NCBI GenBank assembly: GCA_002753225.1
Contig: PDZS01000002.1
Span: 62,001 to 126,000 of the forward strand
Source of the DNA: Deltaproteobacteria bacterium YD0425bin51
GTDB lineage: Bacteria > Desulfobacterota > Desulfobacteria > Desulfobacterales > YD0425bin51
Direction of reading: 5' to 3'
Length of the DNA: 64,000 nt
The notes under the pieces are model-generated. The model was not told the DNA's origin. It was given only the letters and a program-made list of their open reading frames with translations, and did not search any database. The translations under genes and the position numbers were made by a program. Below, piece by piece: positions 38,242 to 48,753 of the stretch (positions are counted from its first letter, which is position 1; each line of letters begins with the position of its first letter).

Positions 38242-39420
38242 CTATATAATATTTCTTTCAAGAAGCATCAAAACTGTCCACATGGTTCCGCCAAATCCAG
38301 AGGCAAGGGCACGGTTAACCTGTCTTGGTATTTGGTGCTTGCCTGCTGTTCCCATTATTTGCATGGCTGCTTCTGCAACTCTAACCAAAGCTGTTGCTCC
38401 AATTGGATTTGAAGCTATTACTCCGCCAGATGGATTTATTGGAAATGCTCCTTCAATTGTTATATCATCATTTTCAACCATTTTAAGATGTTCATCCCCT
38501 TCGAGTAATAAAAATTCCCTTAACCAATCAGTTCCCCACCAGCTTGAAGGATCATACATTTCAAAAACATCTATTTCTTTTTTTGGATTTTTTATTCCGT
38601 TTCTTTCAAAAAGTTTTTTTGCAGCATATCGATGAGTAGTTATGTAAGGTGCATCACCAAACATGACAAACATTTCTTCTCTGTGAGCTGTGATATGATC
38701 TTTTATCCACGCTGGATTTTTGCAAAGTTTTTTTGCCTTTTCTTCTGAAGCAAAAATAACAGCACAAGCCCCATCACTTTGAGAACACATATGGATCATT
38801 CTCAGCTCCCCTACTAATGGTGGGGAGTTTTTGGAAAGGTCCTCTCCCTGATCAAATTCAAGACCGAGTCTTCTATGCGCCTTTTCATTTCTCATTGCAT
38901 GTTTATCCATTATAATTCTATATTTCATGGATACTTTTTTTGCTCTTTCTTCACCAAATTCAGAGATCATATCAGCAGCGGTCATACCTGTTAGAGCTCC
39001 AGTTTGGAGCTGTCTTGCCCAAAGAGGGTCTGCCATATTAGTAATACCCCCTGTTGTATGACCTTCCTGAAGTTTTTCAAAGCCAACAGCTAAAACTATA
39101 TCGTGAAGACCTGATGCAACAAGATTATCTGCAACACAGGCTATTGTTGCTCCTGTTGTACCCCCTGTTGTTACCCTGAGAGTTTCTTTGCCAAAAGAAC
39201 CAATACCTATGGTATGCCATAAATCAGGCTGATGAACCATCTCAAACAGTTCCATATTGCCGTGGACAATGCAGTCAACATCAGAAATTGTTAGTCCTGC
39301 CTGATTTAAAGCTTCAGCTACTGCTTCATGAATCATTTCAGGCTGGTTTACTTCTTCTCTATGGCTAGAATATACAGATTGTCCTACGCCTATTATTCCA
39401 ACGTTTCTATTTTTTTTCAT
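38242..39420 (-). CDS. Thiolase-fold protein lacking catalytic Cys and His (aldolase candidate)
   Basis: 392 residues of the SCP-x-type thiolase fold (LVASGLHDIVLAVGFEKL; CSQSDGACAVIFASEE; INPSGGVIASNPIGATALV). The nucleophilic Cys of true thiolases is replaced: TTGGTTGA puts Gly87 at that position. The GHP histidine is Asn (SNP). Claisen-type thiolysis is therefore unlikely. Cys-less relatives such as Ltp2 act with DUF35 partners as retro-aldolases in steroid side-chain cleavage, and DUF35 modules are encoded in this operon. It starts 16 bases after the second thiolase-like gene. Confidence 0.85.
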   Translation of the reverse strand: MKKNRNVGIIGVGQSVYSSHREEVNQPEMIHEAVAEALNQAGLTISDVDCIVHGNMELFEMVHQPDLWHTIGIGSFGKETLRVTTGGTTGATIACVADNLVASGLHDIVLAVGFEKLQEGHTTGGITNMADPLWARQLQTGALTGMTAADMISEFGEERAKKVSMKYRIIMDKHAMRNEKAHRRLGLEFDQGEDLSKNSPPLVGELRMIHMCSQSDGACAVIFASEEKAKKLCKNPAWIKDHITAHREEMFVMFGDAPYITTHRYAAKKLFERNGIKNPKKEIDVFEMYDPSSWWGTDWLREFLLLEGDEHLKMVENDDITIEGAFPINPSGGVIASNPIGATALVRVAEAAMQIMGTAGKHQIPRQVNRALASGFGGTMWTVLMLLERNII

Positions 39421-39436
39421 ATCGCCTCCATAACAA

Positions 39437-40585
39437 TTAATCGCGTTCTAGGATAACAACAGTATGGAATTGTCCGGCAGGTCCCATTACGCCATGAGCT
39501 AGTCCTCTTTTTGCATCTTTTACTTGATGACCTTCGGCTTTACCCATAAGCTGCAGAGAAACTTCAGCAGCCCGAACTAGTCCTCCTAACTGTAAAGGAT
39601 TTCCAGCAAGCATTCCTCCAGAAGGATTTACATTATATTTGTCAGTCCCTCCTGAATTTATCCATTTTGCACCTTCACCATCATTGCAAATTCCAAGTCC
39701 TTCTATCCACATTGGGTTTTGATATGCATATTGGTCAGAAATTTCTATAACATCAAAGGCTGTTTTTGGGTCTTTTATGCCAGCTCTTAAGTAAGCCCGC
39801 TCGCTTGCTTTCTTTAAAGCAAAATTTGAGGCAAGATCGCGATCTCCTAAAAAAAAGCTGTCCATACAATTACCCACGCCTGTAATCCAGACAGGTTTAT
39901 CTGTAATATCTTTTGCACGCTCTTCAGAGGCTAAAATCATCCCAACGCAGCCATCTGTAATTGGATATGCATGAAGTGATCTGATTGGATCAACCAGCAT
40001 GGGAGATGCCAGAACTTCTTCCTTTGTTACAAGTTTTAAATCTTTTATATATGGATTTTTTGAGGCAGCCTCACGGCTTTTTACTACAATTTTTGACAAT
40101 TCTTCATCTGTAATACCTGATTTTTTTGCATAAGCCTGAGCTTGAAGTCCTGCTGAAACACAGAAATCAAGGCCAACTGGTCTTGTATAGAAAGGATCAA
40201 AAGCTAAATGAGTTACCATATTGCGGCTTTTGCCTTGAGATTCTTTAGAATGCCCAATTATTAAGACTAAATCCGTGTGACCTGACTGAATAGCGGAAAG
40301 TCCATAGTATATAGCTTGAGCCCCTTCTTGTGCTACTTTTTCTTCACATCTGAAATGACCGCCTAAAACATCAGTCATTGCGTTATCTGAGATAGTTCTT
40401 GCGTCAAAAACATCATCTGAGACGCTTATTGTGGTATTTATTCCTTTGTCTTCAGAAAAATCAAGTCCTGTCTGTTTAAGTAAAGATTCTAAAACTTCCA
40501 GCGCCATTCCCTGAAAACGGGTATACCATTTGTCACGCTCATAGGTCGTTTGCGCAACAGCGCAAATCGCCACTTTTTTTGCCAT
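39437..40585 (-). CDS. Second thiolase-fold protein lacking catalytic Cys and His
   Basis: 382 residues, same fold (LSAIQSGHTDLVLIIGHSKES; YPITDGCVGMILASEERA; VNPSGGMLAGNPLQLGGLVRAAE). The nucleophile position falls on Ala85 in VAQEGAQ, and GHP reads GNP. Two different Cys-less thiolase-like subunits in a row suggest a heteromeric complex, possibly each with one of the two DUF35 modules. It is the first gene of the minus-strand operon. Its ATG is preceded by an AGGAGG-like sequence (CCTCCT at 40595 on the plus strand). Confidence 0.84.
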   Translation of the reverse strand: MAKKVAICAVAQTTYERDKWYTRFQGMALEVLESLLKQTGLDFSEDKGINTTISVSDDVFDARTISDNAMTDVLGGHFRCEEKVAQEGAQAIYYGLSAIQSGHTDLVLIIGHSKESQGKSRNMVTHLAFDPFYTRPVGLDFCVSAGLQAQAYAKKSGITDEELSKIVVKSREAASKNPYIKDLKLVTKEEVLASPMLVDPIRSLHAYPITDGCVGMILASEERAKDITDKPVWITGVGNCMDSFFLGDRDLASNFALKKASERAYLRAGIKDPKTAFDVIEISDQYAYQNPMWIEGLGICNDGEGAKWINSGGTDKYNVNPSGGMLAGNPLQLGGLVRAAEVSLQLMGKAEGHQVKDAKRGLAHGVMGPAGQFHTVVILERD

Positions 40586-40683
40586 AAATACATACCTCCT
40601 TGTATTTTATTAAATACTTTTGTATCTTGTCTAGAAAATTTAATTAACCTCTTTAATTTTTTTTGTCGAGATATTTTTTACAA

Positions 40684-41019
40684 ATGAGTGAACAATCTTG
40701 TGAAGAAAAAATTCAGGCGCTTGTTATAAACGAAATTCAACTAATACTTGCGGAAAAAAGGACTTCTCTTGCTATTTTGCGAACAGGACTTGGAGTTTTT
40801 GCTCTCCCACTTTCAATTTTTAGTTTTCTCCTTGTAACATCAAAATACTATGAGATTGCAAAAGTAATTCATTTTTTTATCCCAATTTTGATTATAAATA
40901 TATTTTTAGTATCATTGGGCGGATATCTTATTATTAGAGCTATGATTAGGATCCATCATTATGATAAGCTCATAAAAGAACATAAATCAAAATATAATCT
41001 TTTGTCAGATATTCTGTAA
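40684..41019 (+). CDS. Small two-helix membrane protein, DUF202-like
   Basis: About 111 residues. AEKRTSLAILRTGLGVFALP resembles the DUF202 signature (an RTxLAxxRT pattern before the first helix). Two membrane helices follow (LPLSIFSFLLVTS; FFIPILIINIFLVSLGGYLII). The ATG at 40684 is preferred over a TTG at 40663. Function unknown. It converges on the REC-HDOD gene with 2 bases between. Confidence 0.7.
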   Translation: MSEQSCEEKIQALVINEIQLILAEKRTSLAILRTGLGVFALPLSIFSFLLVTSKYYEIAKVIHFFIPILIINIFLVSLGGYLIIRAMIRIHHYDKLIKEHKSKYNLLSDIL

Positions 41020-41021
41020 TC

Positions 41022-42341
41022 TCAATTCAGGGCTTTTTTGATTTCTTCCATTTCATATTGAACTTGTTGTTTTAATTTATTTATAAAAGGGAGTTCAATT
41101 TTTAAAAGTTTTGCTGATTCTGCTTCTTCTAAATCTATTTCTCCTCCCTGCAACATGTCATAGCCTATTGATTTTACTAGCAAATTAGCAAAATGTATAA
41201 TTAAAACATCTTTTGTTATGGCTTCTGCTTGGGATAAGTCGTCGTGGCATATGGCTATTTGGATAAATGGATTAGGGAAATCCCATCTTTTTAATATAAC
41301 TGCCCCAAATTTGCCATGAAATGAAGCAATAGTTTTTAGTAGTTCAGTTCTATTTATTCTCTGAACTGTTGGATTTTTGACTTCAATTTCGCCTATAACC
41401 TGAAGCAGCAATAATTTACCCACATCATGAAATAACCCCATAGTGAAAGCATCATTCGGGAGTTTTATGTTTAGTATCTGGCATGTTAATTGAGCAGCAT
41501 AAGCGCATGCTAAAGAGTGTTCCCACAGTTTTTCGATCAGTTCTATATAATTTTTATGAGATACTGTATACAGCGCTCTGTTGCTTATTACTTCTACAAA
41601 TTGTCTGGTTACAGCAAGTCCAAGTCTTTTTATCGCTTGTTCTATTGTTGTATTTTCTGTTGCCCCTCTATAGTAAGATGAATTAGAAACACTTATTAAT
41701 TTAGAAGATATTGCCATATCTTGTTTTAATAAATCTGCTACATCTTTAATCCCTGCACCTTTCTCAATTAATTCATTAAATTTAATAATAATCTGAGGAA
41801 GTGACGGCAGATTAATTTCTCCTTTTTTAACGCGGGAAATAATTTCTTCTGCAATATTTACTTTAGCTTTGGAACTATTGGCTGGTACTGCTCCTTCTTC
41901 TTCCTTGTTGTCAATGCCAAGCCTCATTTCAAGCTCATTAATTCTTTTCTTGAGAGCAATAATAGTCTGTTTCATTTGCTCTCTTTCATTAAATTTTGCC
42001 AGAGCTTCAGTTATGGAGATATTTAAAACTCTCTTATAATCCCCAATTTTGACAATATAATTATAAGCTCCAATTCTTATTGCAGAAACTGCAACTTGAG
42101 CAGAATCGTGGGGAGCAAGGATTAAAATAGGAAGATAAGATTTTTTAAGTATCTGAACTAAAAAATCTATTCCTGATTTTTCTGTAAAATTATGATCAAT
42201 AAGAACTAAATCTGTTTTTTCCAGATGATCTGATAATTCTTGTGGAGAGTTGATTATAAGAGTATTAAACTCTTTTTTTATAATACCCTCGATTTCAATT
42301 GATTCAACGGGATTTTTGTTCGCAATAAGAATTGTTTTCAT
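41022..42341 (-). CDS. REC-HDOD signalling protein
   Basis: 439 residues. Residues 1-120 are a receiver-like domain (DLVLIDHNFTEKSGIDFL; LAPHDSAQVAVSAIRIGAYNYIVK). Residues 125-145 are a coiled coil. The rest is an HDOD domain (LPSLPQIIIKFNEL; ISVSNSSYYRG; AIKRLGLAVTRQFV; FTMGLFHDVGKLLLLQ). HDOD proteins act in signalling and surface-behaviour control; most lack hydrolase activity. The upstream PilZ gene is 2 bases away, linking it to cyclic-di-GMP signalling. Confidence 0.87.
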   Translation of the reverse strand: MKTILIANKNPVESIEIEGIIKKEFNTLIINSPQELSDHLEKTDLVLIDHNFTEKSGIDFLVQILKKSYLPILILAPHDSAQVAVSAIRIGAYNYIVKIGDYKRVLNISITEALAKFNEREQMKQTIIALKKRINELEMRLGIDNKEEEGAVPANSSKAKVNIAEEIISRVKKGEINLPSLPQIIIKFNELIEKGAGIKDVADLLKQDMAISSKLISVSNSSYYRGATENTTIEQAIKRLGLAVTRQFVEVISNRALYTVSHKNYIELIEKLWEHSLACAYAAQLTCQILNIKLPNDAFTMGLFHDVGKLLLLQVIGEIEVKNPTVQRINRTELLKTIASFHGKFGAVILKRWDFPNPFIQIAICHDDLSQAEAITKDVLIIHFANLLVKSIGYDMLQGGEIDLEEAESAKLLKIELPFINKLKQQVQYEMEEIKKALN

Positions 42342-42343
42342 AT

Positions 42344-42829
42344 TTATTTTATCTTTTTGTTATGTTCTATTGAAAAAACAACACCATCTTTAAAGTTTGC
42401 ATCACTTTCAATTTTTAATTTTAAAAAAGACTTTAAAATTTCTATTTTATCTTCGGATATGTTGTCAAATTTAACTCCAACTCCAATTGGAGTTTTTCTT
42501 ACAACTTTTCCGCGAAGTTTTATTGATTCTTTAGTGTTTGGGTCCGAAAAATTTAATAATAAATCTTCTCCAATAGGAATCTCTTTATTAGTTTCAATAA
42601 AAACTCCAGAAACACTTATATCAATCATAAAGTCTCTAAATGAACCATCTTTAGTTCTATAATCTATAGGCATAATATAAGGTTTCCTGCTATGTTTTCT
42701 CCCTTTGCTTAAGCTGATTAAAAGATCATGCTGTTCTTCTTCAGGCATACCTTTTATTATATCAAATAACCGGGCGGTTATACCTGAAACGATATAATGT
42801 TTGCTGTAATTAGTCATATCTATATCCAT
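42344..42829 (-). CDS. PilZ-domain protein
   Basis: 161 residues. The PilZ domain spans about residues 45-145: DFMIDISVSGVFIET is the D/NxSxxG motif, followed by GEDLLLNFSDP and LRGKVVRKTPIGVGVKFDNI. The N-terminal RxxxR c-di-GMP motif is only loosely represented in GRKHSRKPYIMP, so ligand binding is plausible but not certain. It lies directly upstream of the REC-HDOD gene. A second ATG at 42817 is possible. Confidence 0.82.
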   Translation of the reverse strand: MDIDMTNYSKHYIVSGITARLFDIIKGMPEEEQHDLLISLSKGRKHSRKPYIMPIDYRTKDGSFRDFMIDISVSGVFIETNKEIPIGEDLLLNFSDPNTKESIKLRGKVVRKTPIGVGVKFDNISEDKIEILKSFLKLKIESDANFKDGVVFSIEHNKKIK

Positions 42830-42841
42830 ATAATCATATCT

Positions 42842-43243
42842 TTAAAAGCTAAAAGTAATGTAATTAGAATCTTCGCTTAAATCACCTTTTTCTGAAACAA
42901 CAATAACCTTATAAATCATATTATAACCTTTTTCAATTTTTTCCGAAAAACTCATACGATTAGTAGAACTATAAAGAATCGGTATAAAAGCTATACGTTG
43001 AAAAGTCAGAGGGCAAGTGTCGCATTTTGGAATATTCATAGGATTTTTTGACTTATATATCATAAATCCTTTTATTTTTTTATCTGGAATTGTCCACTCT
43101 ATTTTAAGGATATCCCCATAAAGAGAGCCCTTTAAATCAGTTACTTTTTGGACTTGAATTTGCAGAGGAGGCACAGGTAAGTCTTTTTTACCGCAACCGT
43201 ATATTAGTAATATTAAAATTATAAATTTAAAAGTCTTTTTCAA
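42842..43243 (-). CDS. Small lipoprotein with fibronectin III-like domain
   Basis: 133 residues. The signal peptide ends in a lipobox LIYGC, with Cys17 the lipidated residue. The next residues GKKDLPVPP resemble the short LptM-type lipoproteins often found beside argH or lysA. Unlike those, it continues into a beta-rich domain ([41 protein letters not shown]) with a fibronectin III look. It overlaps the argH end by 17 bases. Confidence 0.75.
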   Translation of the reverse strand: MKKTFKFIILILLIYGCGKKDLPVPPLQIQVQKVTDLKGSLYGDILKIEWTIPDKKIKGFMIYKSKNPMNIPKCDTCPLTFQRIAFIPILYSSTNRMSFSEKIEKGYNMIYKVIVVSEKGDLSEDSNYITFSF

Positions 43244-44612
43244 TTTGTCTATACGCTTCTTTTATAGAAGAAATTACATTTTGTTTTGATGTTGCGCCAA
43301 ATGTTTTGCGCCTGTTTATCATCTCTTCTGCTGTAAGAATATTAAAAATATCTTCTTCTATTAGATTTGAAAAAGCTTTCAATTCTTCAAAAGAAAGTTC
43401 GTTTAATTCTTTATTTTTATCTATCCCATAACTGACGGCTTTGCCTACACAACCATGAGCTTCTCTAAATGGCATACCTTTACAAACGAGATAATCTGCG
43501 AGATCTGTAGCGTTTAAGTATCCCTTTTCAGTTGCATTAAACATTTTTTCTTTGTTTACTTTAATATTAGGGAGCATAGCAATATATACTTCCAAACATC
43601 CCTTTAATGTGTCAACAGTATCAAATAGCGTGTTTTTATCTTCTTGCATATCACGGTTGTATGCAAGGGGTAAAGACTTCATAATGGTTAAAATTGCCAT
43701 TAAATTTCCAAAAACACGACCTGATTTACCCCTAACCAGTTCTGCTACATCAGGATTTTTCTTTTGAGGCATGATACTGCTTCCTGTTGCAAAGGCATCA
43801 GGAAGATCAATAAATTTGAATTCAGAAGATGACCATAATATAAGTTCTTCTGAAATCCTGCTTAAATGAACCATGGTCATGCTTGCTATTGATATAAATT
43901 CTATTATAAAATCTCTATCAGATACTGCATCAATGCTATTTGCTGAAATTTCAGGGAAATTAAGAAGGCTTGCAGTATATTTTCTGTCTATTGGATACGT
44001 AGTGCCTGCTAGTGCTGCGCTTCCTAAAGGCATTACATTTGTCCGCTTTAGACTTTCTTTAATTCGCACGTAATCTCTTGTAAACATTTCATAGTAAGCC
44101 ATAAGGTAGTGTGAAAAAAGTATTACCTGCGCTCTCTGCAAATGAGTATAACCCGGTAAAATCACATCAATGTATTTATTTGCAAGGTCTACAAAAATTT
44201 TTCTTAACGCTATAAGAAGATAAGAAATATTTTTAGTCTCTTCTCTTAAATACATCCTTACATCAAGAGCTACCTGATCGTTTCTGCTTCTAGCAGTATG
44301 AAGCTTATGTGCAGTTTTTCCTATTTTTTCAAAAAGCCTTGATTCAATATGCATATGAATATCTTCAAGACTTATTTTAAAGGTAAAAACTCCCTCTTCT
44401 ATCTCTTTTTTTATTTCTTCTAAACCATGAACTAAAAGCTCTGATTCTTCAGCAGTTATTATGGAATTTTTGGAAAGCATTTTAGCGTGGGCAATGCTTC
44501 CCGCAATATCATAAGAATATAACCTCTTGTCTATGTCAATTGAAGCAGTAAAGGCTTCTACAAGCTTATTTGTATCTTCAGAAAATCTTCCTGACCATGG
44601 TTTATCTGACAT
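43227..44612 (-). CDS. argH: Argininosuccinate lyase
   Basis: 461 residues. It starts [21 protein letters not shown], contains [20 protein letters not shown] and the fumarase-superfamily signature [20 protein letters not shown]. It cleaves argininosuccinate to arginine and fumarate, the last step of arginine synthesis. It lies 5 bases after argG. Confidence 0.97.
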   Translation of the reverse strand: MSDKPWSGRFSEDTNKLVEAFTASIDIDKRLYSYDIAGSIAHAKMLSKNSIITAEESELLVHGLEEIKKEIEEGVFTFKISLEDIHMHIESRLFEKIGKTAHKLHTARSRNDQVALDVRMYLREETKNISYLLIALRKIFVDLANKYIDVILPGYTHLQRAQVILFSHYLMAYYEMFTRDYVRIKESLKRTNVMPLGSAALAGTTYPIDRKYTASLLNFPEISANSIDAVSDRDFIIEFISIASMTMVHLSRISEELILWSSSEFKFIDLPDAFATGSSIMPQKKNPDVAELVRGKSGRVFGNLMAILTIMKSLPLAYNRDMQEDKNTLFDTVDTLKGCLEVYIAMLPNIKVNKEKMFNATEKGYLNATDLADYLVCKGMPFREAHGCVGKAVSYGIDKNKELNELSFEELKAFSNLIEEDIFNILTAEEMINRRKTFGATSKQNVISSIKEAYRQIEKDF

Positions 44613-44617
44613 AAAAA

Positions 44618-45820
44618 TTACCTTTTTATCATCTTTGGAATTCTAAGTCTTAAAGCATTTAGTCTGATAAAGCCTTCAGCGTCTTTTTGTTGATATACAC
44701 TATCTCCTTCAAATGTTGCAAATGAATGGCTGTAAAGAGAATTATCTGATTTTCTGCCTAAAACAGTACAATTACCTTTATATAGTTCTAATTTAACAAC
44801 TCCAGAAACATTTTCTTGGGTTTCATCTATCATTTTTTGGAGAATTTTCATTTCAGGAGAAAACCAAAAACCATAATAGACTAGTTCAGAATATTTAGGA
44901 ATCATTGAATCCCTAAGATGCATTACTTCACGATCCATAGTTATTGATTCTATCGCCATATGAGCAGCTCTTAAGATTGTTCCTCCCGGAGTTTCATAAA
45001 CGCCCCTGCACTTCATCCCAACGAATCTGTTTTCAACAATATCTGCTCTTCCTATTCCATGCTTTCCGCCTATTTGATTAAGTGTTTTTAAAAGATTAGC
45101 TGGAGATAGTTTCTTCCCGTTTACAGCAACAGAATTCCCGCTATCAAAAGTTATCTCTATTATTTCAGGTTCATCTATAGCTTTTTTAGGGGAAACAGTC
45201 ATTAAAAACATATCTTCTGGGGGAGATGCCCAAGGGTCTTCTAATATTCCTCCTTCATAACTTATATGAAGCAGATTTCTGTCAGTGCTGTATGGTTTTT
45301 TTGTGGTTGCAGAAACAGGTATTTCATGTTTTTTAGCATATTCAATCAGTTCAGTTCTGGAAGTTAAATCCCATTCACGCCAGGGAGCAATAATTTTAAT
45401 ACTAGGGTCTATTGCATAGTAAGTCAGTTCAAACCTGACCTGATCATTTCCTTTTCCTGTTGCGCCATGGCTTACAGCATCCGCTCCTTCTATTTGTGCA
45501 ATTTCCATCTGTCTTTTTGCAATCAATGGTCTAGCTAAAGATGTGCCTAATAAATACTTCCCTTCATAAAGAGCATTTGCTCTAAAAGCTGGGAAAACAT
45601 ATTCTGAAACAAAGGACTCTTTCAGATCATCAATATAAGCTTTTGTTGCTCCTGATTTTTTTGCCTTTTCTTCAAGTCCAGAGAGCTCCTCTTCCTGACC
45701 AATATCTGCTGAAAATGTTATTACTTCGCAGTCATATTTTTCAATAAGCCACTTTAAAATTACAGAAGTATCTAAGCCCCCTGAATACGCAAGAATAACT
45801 TTTTTAACTTTTTGTCCCAT
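44618..45820 (-). CDS. argG: Argininosuccinate synthase
   Basis: 400 residues. The ATP pyrophosphatase loop [15 protein letters not shown] is at the N-terminus, followed by [18 protein letters not shown] and [21 protein letters not shown]. It joins citrulline and aspartate using ATP. Its start is 1 base from the argF stop. Confidence 0.97.
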   Translation of the reverse strand: MGQKVKKVILAYSGGLDTSVILKWLIEKYDCEVITFSADIGQEEELSGLEEKAKKSGATKAYIDDLKESFVSEYVFPAFRANALYEGKYLLGTSLARPLIAKRQMEIAQIEGADAVSHGATGKGNDQVRFELTYYAIDPSIKIIAPWREWDLTSRTELIEYAKKHEIPVSATTKKPYSTDRNLLHISYEGGILEDPWASPPEDMFLMTVSPKKAIDEPEIIEITFDSGNSVAVNGKKLSPANLLKTLNQIGGKHGIGRADIVENRFVGMKCRGVYETPGGTILRAAHMAIESITMDREVMHLRDSMIPKYSELVYYGFWFSPEMKILQKMIDETQENVSGVVKLELYKGNCTVLGRKSDNSLYSHSFATFEGDSVYQQKDAEGFIRLNALRLRIPKMIKR

Positions 45821-45821
45821 G

Positions 45822-46748
45822 TTATTTCCCCTTATCTTGATTTATAAGCATATTAAGAATAGCTTTGTGAACGTGCATTTTATTCTCTGCTTGATCCCAT
45901 ACAACTGATTTAGAAGATTCCAAAACTTCATCTGTTATTTCTTCACCTCTGTGAGCAGGTAGACAATGCATAATAATTACGTCTTTAGACGCCATATCAA
46001 CTAAATTAGAATTTACCTGAAAAGATGTAAATACCTGTTTTCTTAAATTATGTTCATTTTCCTGTCCCATACTTGCCCATACATCTGTATATATTACATC
46101 TGCCCCAGAAACTGCTTCTTTGGGGTCAGAAGTAACTGTTATCTTTCCAGTTCCTTTTTTTTGGGACTGACTTAAAATATTTTGATTTGGCTGAAAACCA
46201 TTAGGGCAACCTAAAACCAAGTTTAATCCCAAAACAGAAGCAGCTTCTATCCATGAATGAGCAACATTGTTTCCATCACCAAGCCATGTTATTTTTAAGT
46301 TTTCATAATTCCCCTTATGCTCAATTATAGTTAAAATGTCACTTAAAACTTGGCATGGATGGTACAGATCAGTAAGAGCATTTATAATTGGAATAGACGA
46401 AAATCTAGCCATTTCTTCAAGCAAATCTTGTGAAAAGGTTCTAATTGCTATGCAGTCTAAATATCTAGAGAGAACTCTTGCCATATCTCTTATGGGTTCA
46501 TTTCTCACCATCTGGGTTTCAGCTGAATTTATAAACAGAGGTACACCGCCTAATTGAACCATAGCTGTCTCAAATGATATTCGAGTTCGGGTAGAAGGTT
46601 TATCAAAAATTAAACCTAAAGTTTTTCCTGTAAGAGTTTTTTCTATGATTCCTTTTTTATGTCTTCCTTTGAGAATTGACGCTTCCTTAAAGATTTTTTC
46701 AAAATCAGCTTTTTCAAGATCAATAAGTTTTATAATATTTTTTTTCAA
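45822..46748 (-). CDS. argF: Ornithine carbamoyltransferase
   Basis: 308 residues. The carbamoyl-phosphate motif [13 protein letters not shown] is at about residues 50-62. [11 protein letters not shown] and [15 protein letters not shown] (the HCLPAHRG ornithine-binding segment) identify OTCase. It uses carbamoyl phosphate made by CarAB, encoded in the same window. Start and stop interlock with argD by 4 bases. Confidence 0.97.
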   Translation of the reverse strand: MKKNIIKLIDLEKADFEKIFKEASILKGRHKKGIIEKTLTGKTLGLIFDKPSTRTRISFETAMVQLGGVPLFINSAETQMVRNEPIRDMARVLSRYLDCIAIRTFSQDLLEEMARFSSIPIINALTDLYHPCQVLSDILTIIEHKGNYENLKITWLGDGNNVAHSWIEAASVLGLNLVLGCPNGFQPNQNILSQSQKKGTGKITVTSDPKEAVSGADVIYTDVWASMGQENEHNLRKQVFTSFQVNSNLVDMASKDVIIMHCLPAHRGEEITDEVLESSKSVVWDQAENKMHVHKAILNMLINQDKGK

Positions 46749-47926
46749 TTTATTACCTCATCCAAACAATTTATAAGCAAATCTATCTGTTCTTTTTTTA
46801 TTATAAGAGGGGGGATAAACCTTAATATATTATCCTGTACGCAATTTATAAGGAATCCTTTTTTTAAACATTCTTCTACAATGGCAGTCCCACTTTTTTG
46901 TAATATTGCCCCAATTAAGAGTCCAAATCCACGAACTTCAGAGATACTATCATGACGATCTTTAAGCCACATGAGTCTTTCTTTAAAATAAGCTCCAATT
47001 TCATAAGAACGCATAGCAAGGTTTTCTTCTAAAAGAACTTTTACAGTTTCTAATGCTGCAGCTACAGTTAAAGGCATACCTCCAAATGTTGAAGCATGGG
47101 AGCCTGGGACAAAAGATTTAGCAATTTCTTCTTTTGCAAGCATAGCGCCAATAGGCACCCCATTTCCTAGTGCTTTGGCAAGCGTCATTATATCAGGGGA
47201 AGTGCCAAAATGCTCATAAGCAAATAATTTACCAGTTCTCCCCAGCCCTGTTTGTATTTCATCAAAGATTAAAATAAGACCTTTTTCATCACATATTTTC
47301 CTTACATTTTTAAGATAATCAGAGTCAGGGATGCAAACTCCCCCTTCTCCCTGAATAGGCTCAAGCATTACAGCACATGTCATGTCATCTATTTTACTTT
47401 TCAAGGCTGGAATATTATTAAAAGGTACTAAATCAAAACCTGGAAGCAGAGGATCAAAGCCTTTTTGAATTTTTTCTTGACCTGTAGCAGAAAGCGTTCC
47501 CATTGTTCTGCCGTGAAAAGATTTTTCCATGGTGATTATTTTATATTTATTTTTTTCACCTTTATCTTTAAAATATTTTCTAGCTAATTTTATTGCTGCT
47601 TCATTTGCTTCAGCCCCGCTGTTTGCAAAAAAGACTTTATCAGCAAAACTATTTTCAACTAATATACTGGCGAGTTCAATTTGAGGCGTTGTGTAATAAA
47701 GGTTTGATACATGACAAAGGGTTTTTGCTTGATTATATATGGCGTTTGCAACTCTTGGATGAGCATGGCCTAAATTACAAACAGCAATCCCTGAAACAAA
47801 ATCGATATAGGATTTGCCGTCCGTATCCCATACAATAGCCCCCTCCCCTTTTGTTATTACAATGGGATTCCTTTTATAAGTATTTGCTAAAACTTGATTT
47901 GCTTTTTTGATATATTCGATTGTCAT
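46745..47926 (-). CDS. argD: Acetylornithine aminotransferase
   Basis: 393 residues of a class III PLP aminotransferase. [48 protein letters not shown] and [15 protein letters not shown] carry the PLP Asp and Lys. It transaminates N-acetylglutamate semialdehyde. It overlaps argB and argF by 4 bases each. Confidence 0.96.
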   Translation of the reverse strand: MTIEYIKKANQVLANTYKRNPIVITKGEGAIVWDTDGKSYIDFVSGIAVCNLGHAHPRVANAIYNQAKTLCHVSNLYYTTPQIELASILVENSFADKVFFANSGAEANEAAIKLARKYFKDKGEKNKYKIITMEKSFHGRTMGTLSATGQEKIQKGFDPLLPGFDLVPFNNIPALKSKIDDMTCAVMLEPIQGEGGVCIPDSDYLKNVRKICDEKGLILIFDEIQTGLGRTGKLFAYEHFGTSPDIMTLAKALGNGVPIGAMLAKEEIAKSFVPGSHASTFGGMPLTVAAALETVKVLLEENLAMRSYEIGAYFKERLMWLKDRHDSISEVRGFGLLIGAILQKSGTAIVEECLKKGFLINCVQDNILRFIPPLIIKKEQIDLLINCLDEVIN

Positions 47927-48753
47927 AATGACACCTCTGTTCCAACTCCTTTATCTGTGAATAATTCCAGAAGGAGTGCGTGGGGTTTGCTCCCATTTAT
48001 GATATGAGCTTTTTTAACGCCGTTTTTTATGGCGTCTATTGCACAATCAACTTTTGGAATCATGCCATCTTTTATTATTTTCTGCTCGATTAAATTATTT
48101 ATAGTTTCTATATCAATTGATGATAGTAAGCTTTTTTTAGCGTCATAAATGCCGTCAACATCAGTCAAAAGAATTAGCCTTCCAGCAGACAGGGCAATTG
48201 CAATTTTACTGGCAACTATGTCTGCATTAATATTAAAAGGTTCAAAAGCATACCCTCTGCCAATTGGAGCAATAACAGGAATAAAACCATCTCTTGTTAA
48301 CGAATGGATAATTTGAGGATTTATTCTTATAACCTCTCCAACAAGTCCAAGCTCTATATTTAGCTGTTTAGCAATTATAAGATTTCCATCTTTGCCTGTT
48401 AAGCCAACTGCTTTTCCCCCTTCTTTATTAATCTGTGTTACAATAGATTTATTTATTTGTCCGCCTAAAACCATTTCAACAACATCCATTGTTTCACTAT
48501 CTGTAACACGCATGCCGCGGACAAAAGAGGATTTAACTCCCATTTTATCCAAAACAGTATTAATTTGAGGTCCTCCTCCATGAATAATTACTGGATTCAT
48601 ACCTACAAATTTCATCAAAGTAATATCTCTTGCAAAATCGTTTTTGAGCTTCTCGTCAATCATAGCATGTCCGCCATATTTGATAACTATAGTCATGCCA
48701 TGAAATTTTTGAATATATGGAAGCGCTTCAGTAAGTATATTTGCTACGTTCAT
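47923..48753 (-). CDS. argB: Acetylglutamate kinase
   Basis: 276 residues. [28 protein letters not shown] and [10 protein letters not shown] are the amino-acid kinase motifs. It phosphorylates N-acetylglutamate. The arginine-feedback N-terminal helix is short here. It overlaps hslU by 4 bases and continues the arg operon. Confidence 0.96.
   Translation of the reverse strand: MNVANILTEALPYIQKFHGMTIVIKYGGHAMIDEKLKNDFARDITLMKFVGMNPVIIHGGGPQINTVLDKMGVKSSFVRGMRVTDSETMDVVEMVLGGQINKSIVTQINKEGGKAVGLTGKDGNLIIAKQLNIELGLVGEVIRINPQIIHSLTRDGFIPVIAPIGRGYAFEPFNINADIVASKIAIALSAGRLILLTDVDGIYDAKKSLLSSIDIETINNLIEQKIIKDGMIPKVDCAIDAIKNGVKKAHIINGSKPHALLLELFTDKGVGTEVSL

Noticed and set aside
38242..40585. Calling the two genes ordinary acetyl-CoA acyltransferases
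   Set aside because: Both lack the nucleophilic Cys and the GHP His needed for thiolysis.
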